Shown here piece after piece: positions 1 to 11,394 of a DNA stretch of 64,000 nt. Source of the stretch: Sequoia sempervirens. Its lineage: Eukaryota > Streptophyta > Pinopsida > Cupressales > Cupressaceae. Position 1 is the stretch's first letter. Each line of letters opens with the position of its first letter. The stretch lies in contig VDFB02193867.1 in NCBI GenBank assembly GCA_007258455.2, positions 567,849,469 through 567,913,468 on the forward strand, read 5' to 3'. A program made the translations under genes and the position numbers. The notes under the pieces were generated by a model. It was not told where the DNA came from and did not search any database. It saw only the letters and a program-made list of their open reading frames with translations.

Positions 1-3000
1 GTTTGAAAATGAAGACAAGTTGACTTGTCCCTTCCAACATTGCAATAACTTCTCTATTTCATGTCCCCCACTCAACATTTATTTCACAAATTCAAATTTG
101 AATCTCCCTCTCTTCGGCACATTGGTCAAAACTTGCACATTCCTCAACCTATGACAAGTTGACAAGTGACCTCATCTCATTTGTCCAATCTTTATCCCAC
201 ATTGCTCTCTTATGAGCATTCTTCCAATTTAAAAATATATAAATAAAGGGCTGATTCTTCATCAAATCCATCTACACTCTCATGAAAAGTTACTCTCTTA
301 AATTGAGAACTAATTTTTCTCTTCACCATTGCACTTCATCATTTCAGTTTTAGCAAGGATTGGGAAAGGGTCATTTGCACATTTGACACCAATCTAATAT
401 GGAATAGCTACTTTGTCTTGCTTTTGGAATGTCTCTTTGGTCCCTTTTTTTATTTGTTGCGTTTCTTGAGCATTGACATTGTTATTTCATAAAAGTATTT
501 GAGGAATTTGCATTGACTAATCCATGTTTAAGGTTCTAGAGTTTTGTAGATTTTTAGGTGCTTCAGGGGGTTCAAATGAACCAGGGTTCGAATGAACCTG
601 GGTTCACTCGAACACCTGGTGGATTGCTAGAACCCCCTGGTTCTAGCAAACCCCTCTTTTCCCTGATTTTTTACCTTGTTCACAAAAAAAACCTAAATTT
701 TTACGCTTCGAAGCTCGGGTTGAGGATGAAAATGGAGGAATCTTCACAAACCCAATTGGAATCAAGTAGTCCTCAGAACGAGCTATCCAACGAATATAAT
801 TTTAATATGTTTTGGTTTTATTATATATTTATTTTTTTAGTTTTATTAAACATAACTATTTATTGAAAATGAAGGTCTTTGTTCTGCACATGTGGAAAAA
901 TAGCAGATTATCAAAAAAAGAATTGAAAAATATGAGTGCACTAGATATTGAAGTCCTTGATCCAACAAAAAAAAACTTAATTTTGATATATACAAAAAAA
1001 GTTACGTGTTATATGGTCGCACTATGTCTGAATTGTAATGGGTTTGACTTCAAAACTTCATTAAAGAAAAAATATTCAATAAAAAAATGTTTAACCAAGT
1101 GGAAGCACTAGATATCAGAGTTTAAAAATCTAAATCGAAAGAATTATAATTTTATCCTCCATGGAAAAAAAGTTATGGGTTATACAGTGTGCGTCACTTT
1201 TTAAAAATGTTCTTTTATGAAAAAAACTAATTTTCGTGGGAGATGGAAAAAGAAGTCCAATCTAATTCCAATTTTTTTTTTAATATTTTTTTAGAATCTA
1301 CTGACAAAATGTGACAAGAATCTAGTTTGCATCATCTTCAAATTCCTCACAGTTTAGCCGCTATAGGTGCCCGAATGTGAAGATTTAGTTAAAAATAATA
1401 ATTTGAGTGTCTAGTTTGGCCAAAAATGGTAAACCACTATTGTGGGATCACCCTATACTAGATTACATGTATATCTACATGGTTGTATATGTGTATATGT
1501 ATACTGGGTACTTTGCATTAATGATTAATTTATTGTTCATGCCTTTTAGTCTCTTATTGTTCCTTTTGATAGGAGGTTTGAGGGTTTTAACACTCATGTG
1601 TTGAAAAATCTATTAGGAAGTATCTTGATTAAATTGCATTGTCGAAAGACTCATTGAATCTGTTGAACTTTATATCTTTACCTGATACACTGTTTGTTTG
1701 AAGTTTCTATTTGCTAAGAACAAACCTCTAATAATGCAACTGAATAAACCTGTTTCCTTGCATATTTTGCACCACATATTCATAATACCAGAATGCCTAT
1801 TCTCACAATGCAACTGAATTAAAAATATTTTCTTGCATATTCTGATGTATACTTTCCCGCATTGCTACATTCTCTATTTTGTGCATCTTCCAAGTGTTGT
1901 AATTCATTTAAGTGGAAATCCTTAGAAATAGGTTGTTGTACGTTGTTAATCACTATGTAAGTTATTCTTCTCTTTGCATATATAAATTTTCACATTGATT
2001 GAATTGCTTCTTTGTACCATCCTAACAAATAGAGTAATTATATATGCTAAGTGTTTGCTCACCTAAGCCCCAATGTATTATGTTGTTGTTGTACTATGGC
2101 GGTGGATGAAGTAATTGTGGTTGGTTGAAGTAAATGCAATATTCAATGTAGTAGTGTGGGAAAGTGTATTTTGATTAAGTTGCATTACATGTATATATAT
2201 CTATAGATGCATATATATATATATGTTCAGATGTTATCATCCAATATATGTATACATGTATATATATGTATGTAAATGCATTTTTGAATGTTGGTGTCTG
2301 GGAGAGTATACTTTCATGAAGTTGTATTCTTAGAAGAGCCATTCTGGTGTTGCTTTGATAACACACTATTATTAAATTCGTCGCGTTCAGCTCCATCTTT
2401 TGGTAGGTTGGAGGCTATTCAAATAGCTGGGTTGTGCAATTAGTAAGCCGTTTTGCTTGGGTATTAATTTATTCTTTATACCTTTCGTGAACTCTGCTTA
2501 TTATTTATTTTCATACAAGTTTTAGTGTTTGAATACTGATGTGCTATGTAAGTTTTAAATCATTCAATGCTCTAACAACTCAATCCAATCCTCCTTCTGG
2601 TCCTCAAGCATAACCAACAATACATGTAAGTGCAAAAATTCTCCATAATCAATAAATAGATCCCATGACCACCTTGCAAATATTATTAGTTGTTTCTACT
2701 TTCTAATTATGTTTATTGATTTTTTGTATATATTCACTAATCTTTGATCCTCCCTCACTCATCCTCTTTCCCTGTCCATTGACATACCTTTCTCTTCCAT
2801 TTTCAAGTGTTAGGCTAAATCATAGATAACAATTCCAAAAGATGGAACTCCACAAAATTTCCAATGGGCATTTCATATTGCTTTTGCTCCGGGGTTTGGC
2901 TAGGGTCCTCAAGGCTCCATGATGCCAATATGGAAAGGTGGATAATGAGCATGGGTTTTTTGTTTTTCCTTTTCATTCCATATATCTTTTCTCACATAGA

Positions 3001-4290
3001 TACATGTATAGAAAACATGGTTTGTAACATGTTTCTTAGGTACTACCAAGTTGTCACATCTTCAGCCTATGTGCAATTTGTTTGAAGTTTCTATTTGTTG
3101 AGAAGCCAACATTTAATCGTGCAGTATGTGCAACATATGTATAGTGCCAAAATGACTCTTTTCAAAATGTAACTGAATCAATATATTGTGTTGGATATTT
3201 TGTACAGAACTTTCCCCTCCTGCAACATTATCTATTTTTACTCTCTAATTGCACTATGCAATCATTCAGTTAAAAGTGGATTTTTCTATTCTCAATTACG
3301 TTGTAATCTGTAATACTTCTACTCTATGAAAATTTTTACTGCGAATTTTAGCTCATCTATGATTTAGCTATAATTTTTAACTATTCTTTTAGGAGTTGTT
3401 TTACAATTTCCCTATGTTTTCTATAATACTTAGAGGAAAATAATCTAGGTTGTGTTAGCTCTCAAAAACGCAGGCGGGATTCCTCAAGAGGATGCCGATC
3501 TCTTGCCATCTAGGTAAAAGCACAAACCTATGTCACACTTTATAAAGGAATTGGCCAATAGCAAAAGAAAATCTGAACTTCGACCACATAAAAATGGTCT
3601 TTATATTTTCAATTTCAAAATGGTGTAAGCTAATGAAATGTAGAACTTTTGATGTAGTTTATTCCTGTAATTTTAAATTTTTTTTTTTTAAAGAAAATTC
3701 ATTATGTTTTTATTAAATTAAGGACAAATTTTGGAATGCTGAAAATTTCAGAAAAGAGTGACTTCACGGACCGTCAAGAAACTAATTGAAAAAAACTTCA
3801 TTTCTCCCTTTTTTTTTTCCAAATAGGTAACTTCAATATCTTGTGCATGGAAAAAAATAAATCACATTTTGATGTATATTTTTCTCGTAATAACATTTTA
3901 AAGTCAGACATGTCAGAATTTGACAGTTTTCACGGACCGTCAACTATTTTCAATTTTTTTAATCATTTTCAAAAAAACCCTTTTGAAGAAGACTCTCTCC
4001 TCTTCTGCCCCATATAAGATTTAAATTTGTTTAATAAGTTTTATTATCTTTTTTTTTTAATTTCTAATCAACCTCTTTTTTTATTTTTAAAACCTACTTG
4101 CATTATTTTAAAAATAAAATATATTAAAACTAATCAAAATATTAAAAAACTTATATATTTAGATTCTCCACTCCAAGATCTACAAAAGGGTATTTTTAGT
4201 TTTTGCAGAAAGATCATTCTGACTAGAGAAATACTCTACCAAAGTTGAATGTTTCAAAAAATTCTAAAAAATGATGAGTTGGCTACCATG
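1..4290. repeat. AT-rich unclassified dispersed-repeat DNA
   Basis: No credible gene is seen; the short open frames here have no recognisable motif and are low-complexity. The stretch is built from boxes that recur elsewhere. One is TTTGCAT followed by an ATTAATTTATTGT-like run (about 1512, 2450, 20528, 49983). Another is a TTGATTAAATTGCATT-like box (about 1628, 2172, 29688). A third is an AGTATTATAGAAAA-like box (about 3425, 16300, 28905, 38265). TATG/TATA microsatellites lie between them (about 1465-1505, 2190-2275). The order suggests one or more old members of an unclassified element family rather than unique DNA. Poly-T/poly-A runs at 3680-4130 give nothing codable. Confidence 0.55.
558..660. 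repeat. Cluster of short GGTTC...GAACC palindromes
   Basis: At least four short inverted repeats are packed in about 90 bp: GGTTCAAATGAACC, GGTTCGAATGAACC, a related GGTTCACTCGAAC copy, and at 626-647 a 9-bp stem (GCTAGAACC / GGTTCTAGC) around a 4-nt loop. The same cluster is at 19157-19246 (reverse) and 51700-51790, and a variant cluster is at 20272-20350. Confidence 0.8.
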
Positions 4291-5794
4291 TAGGATGCCA
4301 AATAGATAATCTCGGCCGAGAGGGTTTCAGTCGAGACAGTTTCGATTGAAACCTACTCAGCCGAAAATTCCTTCATATTTCCTCACTATAAATACCTGAT
4401 ACACTCACTTTTTCCTAGTTTTTGGCCAAGTGTATTCGACCGATAGCATTTCGGTTGAAACCCTATCGACCGAAAATGTGTTTGCCACATCGGCGCCACA
4501 ATGTTTTGACCGAAAGTGACTCGGCCTAATGTCTTCCGGCCAAAAATTGTTCACTCAGAACCATTTATTTGGCTGAAAGTGTGACACACTATTGTGCTTT
4601 TACCATTATCCTTTCCGTTCACAATCGGGAATGAATATTTATACATATGCATATGAACAGACACATCGTTTCATAATCCAAGTTGGCCAGCAACTGTATT
4701 TGAGCTTTCATATGTTGACTAGTAGTATTTAAATTTTTGGTAATCATCAATGAAACAGTCACTGAGAAAACCCTATAAGTATGCCGAAGGAAACTATAAT
4801 GCTGTTAGTCACCCCGTGCTCTTTGTGTTTCGCTATGACATTCCGACGTTGGGGAGACCTCTCACAGATTACAAAATGTGTTATCGATATGTAATTCCTA
4901 AATGTATTTACCAGTTGCTGAGACATGGGCATTTTCTTAGCGAGCTACGTTTCCTTTTCCTCATTTGCTTTTGCCATGACCCAGTGATGTCGGGAAGACC
5001 TCTTGTAGAGCATATTATGTCTCACTGAAAGTCCTTTTACCTCTTGCGTGTCAGTGTGACTTTATGATATCAGGGAGACATCATATAGAATACCCCATGT
5101 GTTACTGATATCCCTTGTGATCAAACTTGTCACCATGACTTATTGTTATCAGGGAGATGTCATATCGGTGAAACCTTTGTCTCATCAAAATAGCCCAAGT
5201 TCACCATAGATCGCCAAGACAATAACAATCTCACGCCGATAGAAACCCTTTTTCAATATCAGAGAGACCGGAGGTCACTCGCCAAGACCTCACTCTAGAA
5301 ACTTTAACTCTTACTGATGTATGCATCCTTCCGCCACCGGTCGGTGTGACAATGTGAATTCATTATGACTAAGTCACAACGAAAACTACTTGTTTGGCTG
5401 AAGTGACCCTTCTATGTGCTAGTCGATAAGACATATTGAATTCACCGTGACATTGCCCCGAAGAAAAATCTTTTGCCGATATGGTCCTTGTTTGTCGCCA
5501 AAACAATGAAAATGTCTTGCCGATGGAGGCCTGGAGACGGATTCCGATCGCTGTGACATCAAATAAGTCTTTCTGATAGGCAACACAGAATTATACTCGC
5601 ATAAATACAATATGGAATGGGAAGACCTTGATTTCTTCATGTCGATAGGGACCATAATGTAAAAAATGTATGACCCGATGGAAACTATGGGACCATATGG
5701 AAAAATATGGATGAAATATGCACATGGTAGTACCAATCTAGAAATTATGAGTGAAATCAACATGTAAAATCATCATATTTTTACAATTCTAACA
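4290..5794 (-). mobile_element. LTR of element C, left-arm copy (outer end unresolved)
   Basis: Read on the minus strand this begins TGTTAGAATTG at 5794, directly after a Tat-type 3' boundary box, so it is the 3' LTR of element C. It contains degenerate repeats of a GGGAGAC/CGGTGAAAC motif (about 4850-5580) and, nearer its distal part, dense TCGGTCGA-like boxes (4310-4560). A TATTTATAG box lies at about 4386-4397 on the minus strand. I could not place the far end (an AACA terminus is expected), so the 4290 limit is a guess based on where the CG-rich motifs end. Confidence 0.6.
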
Positions 5795-5813
5795 GTGGCT
5801 CCGTCTGGGGATG
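5795..5813 (-). other. Internal/3' LTR boundary box of element C
   Basis: On the minus strand, CCCCAGACGGAGCCAC abuts the LTR start TGTTAGAA. Element A has a related box, CCCAGCTGAGTCGCCATT, in front of its 3' LTR at 62232. Neither is a normal polypurine tract. Confidence 0.6.
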
Positions 5814-5949
5814 AATGATAGTAAGATCATTGCAAGGATCCAGATCTTTGGGTGAGTAGACCAGACACAAAATGATGAACAGTGAGCAAAATGGAGATGA
5901 AAAAAACCCTAAACTACTGTGCATGGAAAATAATTTTAAAGAGGATAAG

Positions 5950-8343
5950 CAAGAGTTGTCCATGCACTGGCAACCCTTAATCCTCTGTGTTTCAACTTCA
6001 CTTGTTTTGAGCTGTTACGACCTAAAACTCAAACCATACTTTCCCCTGTCAAATACCTAGTTTTGTCTTGAGTTCATCAGATTCCTCCTGAAGACAATCA
6101 TGCAACCTGTTCTGCCACTATTATTGAAAGTTCTGAGAAGATCATCATGCTCGGCTTGACCCAAATTCCCTACATCATCCTATAGCTCAAATTCTTTATC
6201 ATCATGGGAAAAACCTCTGTCAACTTCAACATACAAAGTATATTCATACTTAATGCAAAATTCTTCATTATCTTTCTCACTGTTGTGAATTATGAAACAC
6301 TCTCCCAACTGTATTGAAAATTGACCATCAAGGTGCTTCTCTTAGGAAATAAAGAATTATGTCATATCGGTGCTGTCTGAAACAAACGAATCTGAAACCT
6401 TTTGCACCTCTTCCAAATCATCATCTAGAGACAATACTTGATTATGACTCATATCTCCAATATCATGCATATATGAACCAATCGAATCTAGACTTCTATC
6501 ATCCTTGGTATGCACATAAAAGTCTTCTCCACATGAGTTAAAAATTTCAAAATCACATACCTCATCTTGAATGGACACGGAATTTTGATCAACTTGAAAG
6601 GTTTCACCATCAACTCGAGAAATGCACTGAGAGTCATAAGAATCATCACAGAAAAATCTTTTACTGTCAAAACAAATGTAAGCTAGACACAAAACCTCAT
6701 AATCACCTTCATGTGTGTACCTCTGATATTCAAGAGTTAGCAAATCTAAAATTTGCCCGCTACTAAGTGAACAAGCTTATACATTTTCACCACAATAGTT
6801 ATATTCTTCACTTTTGTCATCATCAAAAAGAGGTCCAAGATCATCAGAGAATGAAAAATTAGAAAGATTACCAACACAGTCATTTGTTCCATAATTTGAC
6901 ACATCACATTGTTTTTCTGAAAATATATTTTCCTCATCATCAAGGTGATATGAAAATACCTCCTCATCATCAAATGTATCTTCATAGTACTCAACCGTGG
7001 CTGGAAGTGTTACTTGTTCTCTATCAAATGGATCCACATTTTCCATTACTTCCTCTTCCTGATCATCGCAAGAACTACAAGAATCACCTTGTTGCAAATG
7101 AAAATCCACAAATCCATCTTCACAATCTGAATATTCACTGGATCCCTCAAAACATACACTGCCTTCTATGTCATAATCTGATATGCAGGAAAGAAATTCA
7201 ATATCCTCGTCTTCCTCATGTAGGCTATCATATGAACCATATTGACTTGCACATGTCTCATCTTTTATTGGTTGTAGTGTATGATTGATCTCCTGTTGCT
7301 CATTTGTGATATCACCATTGTCTTCATACCTTTTCCCCTGCATGGTGTCAATAAATTTATTCACTGGATCAAAAGTACATTATTTTGATGACTCTGTCCA
7401 AGAAAATGATTTAGGCTCCCATGCTCCACCAAAGGATGCCCTCCACACACTATTGCAGTCATGCACAACATATTTTTCAATTAGATCAGTACTGACTAAC
7501 TCTTGCTGAGCTGATTCCATCTTGAAATTGCCAAGATCCACATCACAGAAATAATTGATCTGATCCTGTGGTACACAGTCAACAAGCTATTTCATCCTTG
7601 GCTCCCTATACAACCTGAATTCCTGACCATTCATTGGAATAGTTGCATAAGACAAATCAAACTGAATATTTCCCCCAACTACTGCTGCCCACTATCTTGA
7701 TAAAAGCATCCCAAACTAAGGAGGGGTATCAATTACTGTTATATCTATATTATAAGCCACATGTGGATAAGTGGCCAGTTTGACTTCAACATCTCTCATA
7801 ATACCTACCACAGGAACAGGTCTGTTATCCATTGCATAGCACTTTCCCCCATTAGTATCAACCCACATGCCCAGCTGCTTCATAACTCCTACTGGCATGA
7901 TGTTTATAGCAGCACCAGAGTCTATAATGCAATTCCTCAGCAGTTTGTTATTTATGAGTAATGTAGTGAAAAAAGGATCAAGATGTGGGGGAGTTGTTAA
8001 TACATCCCTCAAGCAGACTTCTGGGATATTTACTTTCTCCTACCTATTGACTGCTTTAATAGCTACTTTATTTTCAGAATTCATTATCAATTGAACAACA
8101 CTGTCTCTATATTCATTAATTTTCATCATCTCAAGTAGAGGAACAAATTTTTTTACCTGGGATAATGCCTGAGTGAAGTCAAAAGAAGAGCCCTCCACCT
8201 TAACAATTTTCGTCTGTTCTGACATTTCTCCTTTGTTTTCTTCCTTCTCTCTTTCACTAGGCTGGTCAGGCTTTTGCATCTCTTTGTGTAATTCCTTCAC
8301 TTCCTCCTTTTGGACAGGCTTCTGTTCACCTTTATCAAGTAGT
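5950..8343 (-). pseudogene. Element C: gag C-terminus / aspartic protease / acidic tail, broken
   Basis: A single minus-strand frame runs leftward from the gap at 8343, interrupted by several stops but with no frameshift down to about 6357. It starts with a charged gag-like tail containing a SFDFTQALSQVKKFVPLLEM segment typical of the stretch before the protease in Tat elements. A retropepsin domain with the intact catalytic motif IIDSGAAINIM follows (7716-8012). Next come a short conserved post-protease segment and then about 450 codons extremely rich in Asp, Glu and Ser (7364 to about 5950). No RT, RNase H or integrase follows before the 3' LTR. Stops near 8038, 7713, 7600, 7365 and 6774 are TAG or TAA, mostly where CAG or CAA is plausible. 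Function of the acidic part is unknown to me. Confidence 0.75.
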
Positions 8344-8443
8344 NNNNNNNNNNNNNNNNNNNNNNNNNNNNNNNNNNNNNNNNNNNNNNNNNNNNNNNNN
8401 NNNNNNNNNNNNNNNNNNNNNNNNNNNNNNNNNNNNNNNNNNN
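8344..8443. other. Assembly gap (100 N)
   Basis: Exactly 100 N, the usual placeholder for a gap of unknown size. To its left is element C gag; to its right is the end of an element A LTR in reverse orientation. Confidence 0.99.
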
Positions 8444-8508
8444 TTGAGTTTTTGGATAGTTCTAAGATCAAGCATGAACAAAAACCTAATTTAACTAGGG
8501 TTTTTAAA

Positions 8509-8657
8509 GAAACAACAAAGCATAGGTCAGAGCTTTGGAACAGAAAAGAATGACGATTCTTCTAACTTAACCAAACTTTGGAAAGAAACAACAAAAGATA
8601 GGTCAGAGCTTTGGAACAGAAAAGAATGACGATTCTTCTAACTTAACCAAACTTGCT
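8509..8657 (-). repeat. Two tandem copies of a ~76-bp unit in the element A LTR
   Basis: Units start at 8509 and 8585 and contain the shared core AGGTCAGAGCTTTGGAAC. The same duplication lies in the 5' LTR at about 54135-54285, so it is old relative to the duplication of the locus. It sits downstream of the TATA box, in the likely R/U5 part. Confidence 0.85.
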
Positions 8658-9199
8658 ACCTTTCAAGGAGTTTGTTAACTAAAACTACAAAACAAAGTAA
8701 ACTTGTGATTGACACACAACCTCTTTCATTCATAGTGCTAATTCAAATAACATATTTTAAGTTACCATTTAAACAAAACATAAAATAATACTTCAATCCT
8801 TGAAAGATTCTCAAATCAAATGATTAACTTAAAACAAATATCATTTAGGAACACAATACGAAGTAGATTAAACTTTGATTGCTTCTACTATTAGTGAAAT
8901 GTATAAGTGTTTCATAAAGTGCCGCACACTACTTCAGCGTGCAGAATCCCACGATTCCAGACATTTCCCCCAACTACACTAAGAGAACTTGGAAAATACA
9001 TTACAGCCAATACTGAACTTTACTACTAGACAAGAAGACAAAAGAAGCTCTCATTACTAAGAATCAAGATGCAACTCTATCTCCTTCTGCTTTTGAAATT
9101 TCCTACTCTATCACTGCTCTTAACTTTTGACCCTTCCTTTCCAGTTCTAATGCTAACTATCTCTTAAAAGTCCTAACCTTTTACAAAGAGGCCAGAATG

Positions 9200-9210
9200 C
9201 CTTATATACC
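9200..9210 (-). promoter_or_regulatory. Putative TATA box of the element A LTR
   Basis: GGTATATAAGG on the minus strand; the same box occurs at 53577-53587 on the plus strand. It agrees with LTR orientation and is followed by GC-richer sequence. Not tested. Confidence 0.5.
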
Positions 9211-11394
9211 AAATGTACCCAAAAGGGGACGCACTGGCTAGTATTTTAGGTTTTACAAAATATTTTCTTTTAGGAGAGTAGGTCCTCAGATCTTTCTGAG
9301 AAGAGTCAAGGCCGCATTTAATGAGAAGCCCTGCTATCCATGTTGATGAAGGATTTCTGTCCTCAGGAGAGGACTTTCAGATCTTTTGGTAACTACAACA
9401 TTAACTTTGGCCTTTCGTGTCCATCCTTGAACTCCATCAGGGCCGCCTTGAATGCTCTGAAAGTATTTTGCCATTAATATTGATCAATCTCCATCGGTGG
9501 TCACTACAGTTGTCCCTGTGAGTCATAGATCCTTCCTTCCTTCAGCTTCCTTCATGTTCTAGACTTTTGTTGCAAGTTGACCATCCTTTGGAACATCATC
9601 GGGCCTCCTTGTAGATTTGAAAATTTTATCCGAGCCAATCCATAGCCTTTGGATCTCAAAAGGAATCCATATAGATTGCATTCTGTTGGTCTTCTTACAT
9701 AAGGATGGTCAATTGGTCAAAAGGTCATCTTCTTCTGATTGGAGGAATAGAGGCCAGGCAGGATTTCTTGGCAGTCAAAAGTGGTTCATATTGAATCGCA
9801 TGTCGGTGAGACACTCATTGTGTCTCCCTGATGCGATTATCACTTTTATTAACCATCTGCATGACATTAGTCAGCAAGATGTTTCGGCGAGATGAAAAAG
9901 TGATATCGAGCTCACAAAACCTATCAGCAAGACTCCTCAATGTCAGCTAGAGGCTATGGCGAGTTCCCCTTGTAGCATTTTCCATCGCTCAAACACCATC
10001 GGGTTGGCAAGACATCTTACCGAACCCATTCCATCTGCTCAGAGTCTCCCTGAGTTCTTTTTATTCCCTCGAGCTCACTTGATTCCGTCGCCAAGACCTT
10101 CTGGAGTCGCCGCGACATCTTAGCGAGCTCAAATTGCTACGCCGATGCCGCTAATTCTTTGGCGGGCTCCTTCATGTTGGTGAGACTTCATTTTTTTGCC
10201 AAGACCTCACACTGAATTCCTCTCTTTCACTGAGTTGTTCATTGGTCGGCAAGACATCCTGAGGTCAAGGAGACATCATAGCGACCCTTTTGTTTTCTCC
10301 CCGAGCCCATTCTGTTTTAGTGAATCTCTCCGTAGTCGCCTAGACCTTATGGCGAAGGCAAAGAAAAATCATTTGCTGAGCTTAATGTCTTTCAGTGGGA
10401 CCCCTCCTTTTTTTGTCAACATGACTTTTCATGGTCGAGGAGACCTCTTGGCAACATTTCCGTCCTTTTCCGTGAGCATTCCCATGTTGTTGAGACTAGG
10501 GGTCATCGGCGAGACCTTTCGTAGAACTCGTTTCCTTTCGCTGAACTCTGTTGACACCGAGACCTCCCTTGTGGTCATACCGATAGAACCCCCTTTTGTG
10601 CCTTGTTGACGTGACCAAATGTATTCGCTGAGACCTCCCTCTGAAGGAAAGTCTTTCACCGAAAGGCATACCTTTATCGGTGCTTGATAGGACACGAAGA
10701 CACTCGGGGATACCTTCCACCGAAGACATAACTCTTGCCGAAGTGTAAGTTCGACCCTTGCTACTCAGTAGGACATAAAGAAGTCACAGAGACTTCAACC
10801 CAAAGTCAAAATATCCCATCGATGTGTATTCTCTCTTCCACTAGTTGGTGAGACATAAGGATCTCGCTGAGACCCTTTGCCGAAAAAAAAAAATTCCATG
10901 TCACTGGGAAGCTCCTAATCGTCGGGACTCTGATTGATGTCTTGCCGATAGTTTCTTGCACATGAATTTCACTCACTGTGACATCTCTGGGGTCTTGACG
11001 ATCTTTCCCTTAGCTGATTTTTATGACCAACTGGATTGGGGAATGTATTCCAGCTGAGCTCCCTTGGCAAATATCATCAAGTGTAGGATTTAATCCTGCA
11101 AAACAAATGCTTCCATTAGTCCCCAAAGCATATAAAATATATTAAAATAAACTATCCTATTACTTATGATTATTTCATTGAATACTTGGCAAGAAGGAAA
11201 CCAATTCAAGTTGAGACAGAACCAAGATTTAAATCAGGTAGAACAAAAGACAAGCCCAGGAAGAAAACATAAATACCCCCAAGAGGAAAGCAAGTAACCA
11301 AAAGCAAAAAGAAACCAAAAAGAGAAAGGGGGACCCATTTTGTTCCAAATCAAAATGGGGGTGGTTATGCAAGGCATAAAAAAATTAGACTACT

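Larger units (their letters stand above)
1..8343 (+). repeat. Left arm of a large inverted repeat (contig 1)
   Basis: The whole stretch is repeated in reverse complement at 11389-19801: position 1 pairs with 19801, 2023 with 17780, and 8343 with 11389. Agreement is near-perfect except for a microsatellite length change (about 2211 versus 17515) and a noisy block in the right arm (11669-13012). The first 2 kb occur a third time, in direct orientation, from 51138. The arm stops at a 100-N gap. It holds AT-rich repeat DNA (1-4290), the LTR of element C and the element C coding relic. It may be a genuine palindrome or a duplicate haplotig; see findings. Confidence 0.93.
8444..11381 (-). mobile_element. 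Element A-type LTR, nearly full length, minus strand
   Basis: The minus strand from about 11381 to 9615 matches the start of the element A 3' LTR (62232-64000). The part from 9525 to about 8444 matches the end of its 5' LTR (53261 to about 54341) almost exactly. Adding the missing last about 142 bp, the full LTR is about 3.1 kb, beginning TGTTATGCC and ending GTCAACA. Open frames inside (9617-9895, 10196-10609) are not genes; they are translations of the GGCGAGAC-rich repeats. The match to the 5' LTR is much closer than to the 3' LTR (about 27 of 137 codons differ in one aligned 3'-LTR stretch), so this appears to be another copy of the same 5' LTR. Confidence 0.85.

Noticed and set aside
558..1111. 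Two ~100-codon open frames present in all three copies
   Set aside because: Conservation is explained by recent duplication of the whole region; the sequence is low-complexity Lys/Phe/Asn-rich and the first spans the palindrome cluster.
9617..10729. Open frames in the spacer, with counterparts at 62885-63998
   Set aside because: They lie inside the LTR of element A and exist on both strands because of the GC-rich degenerate repeats; no domain is present.
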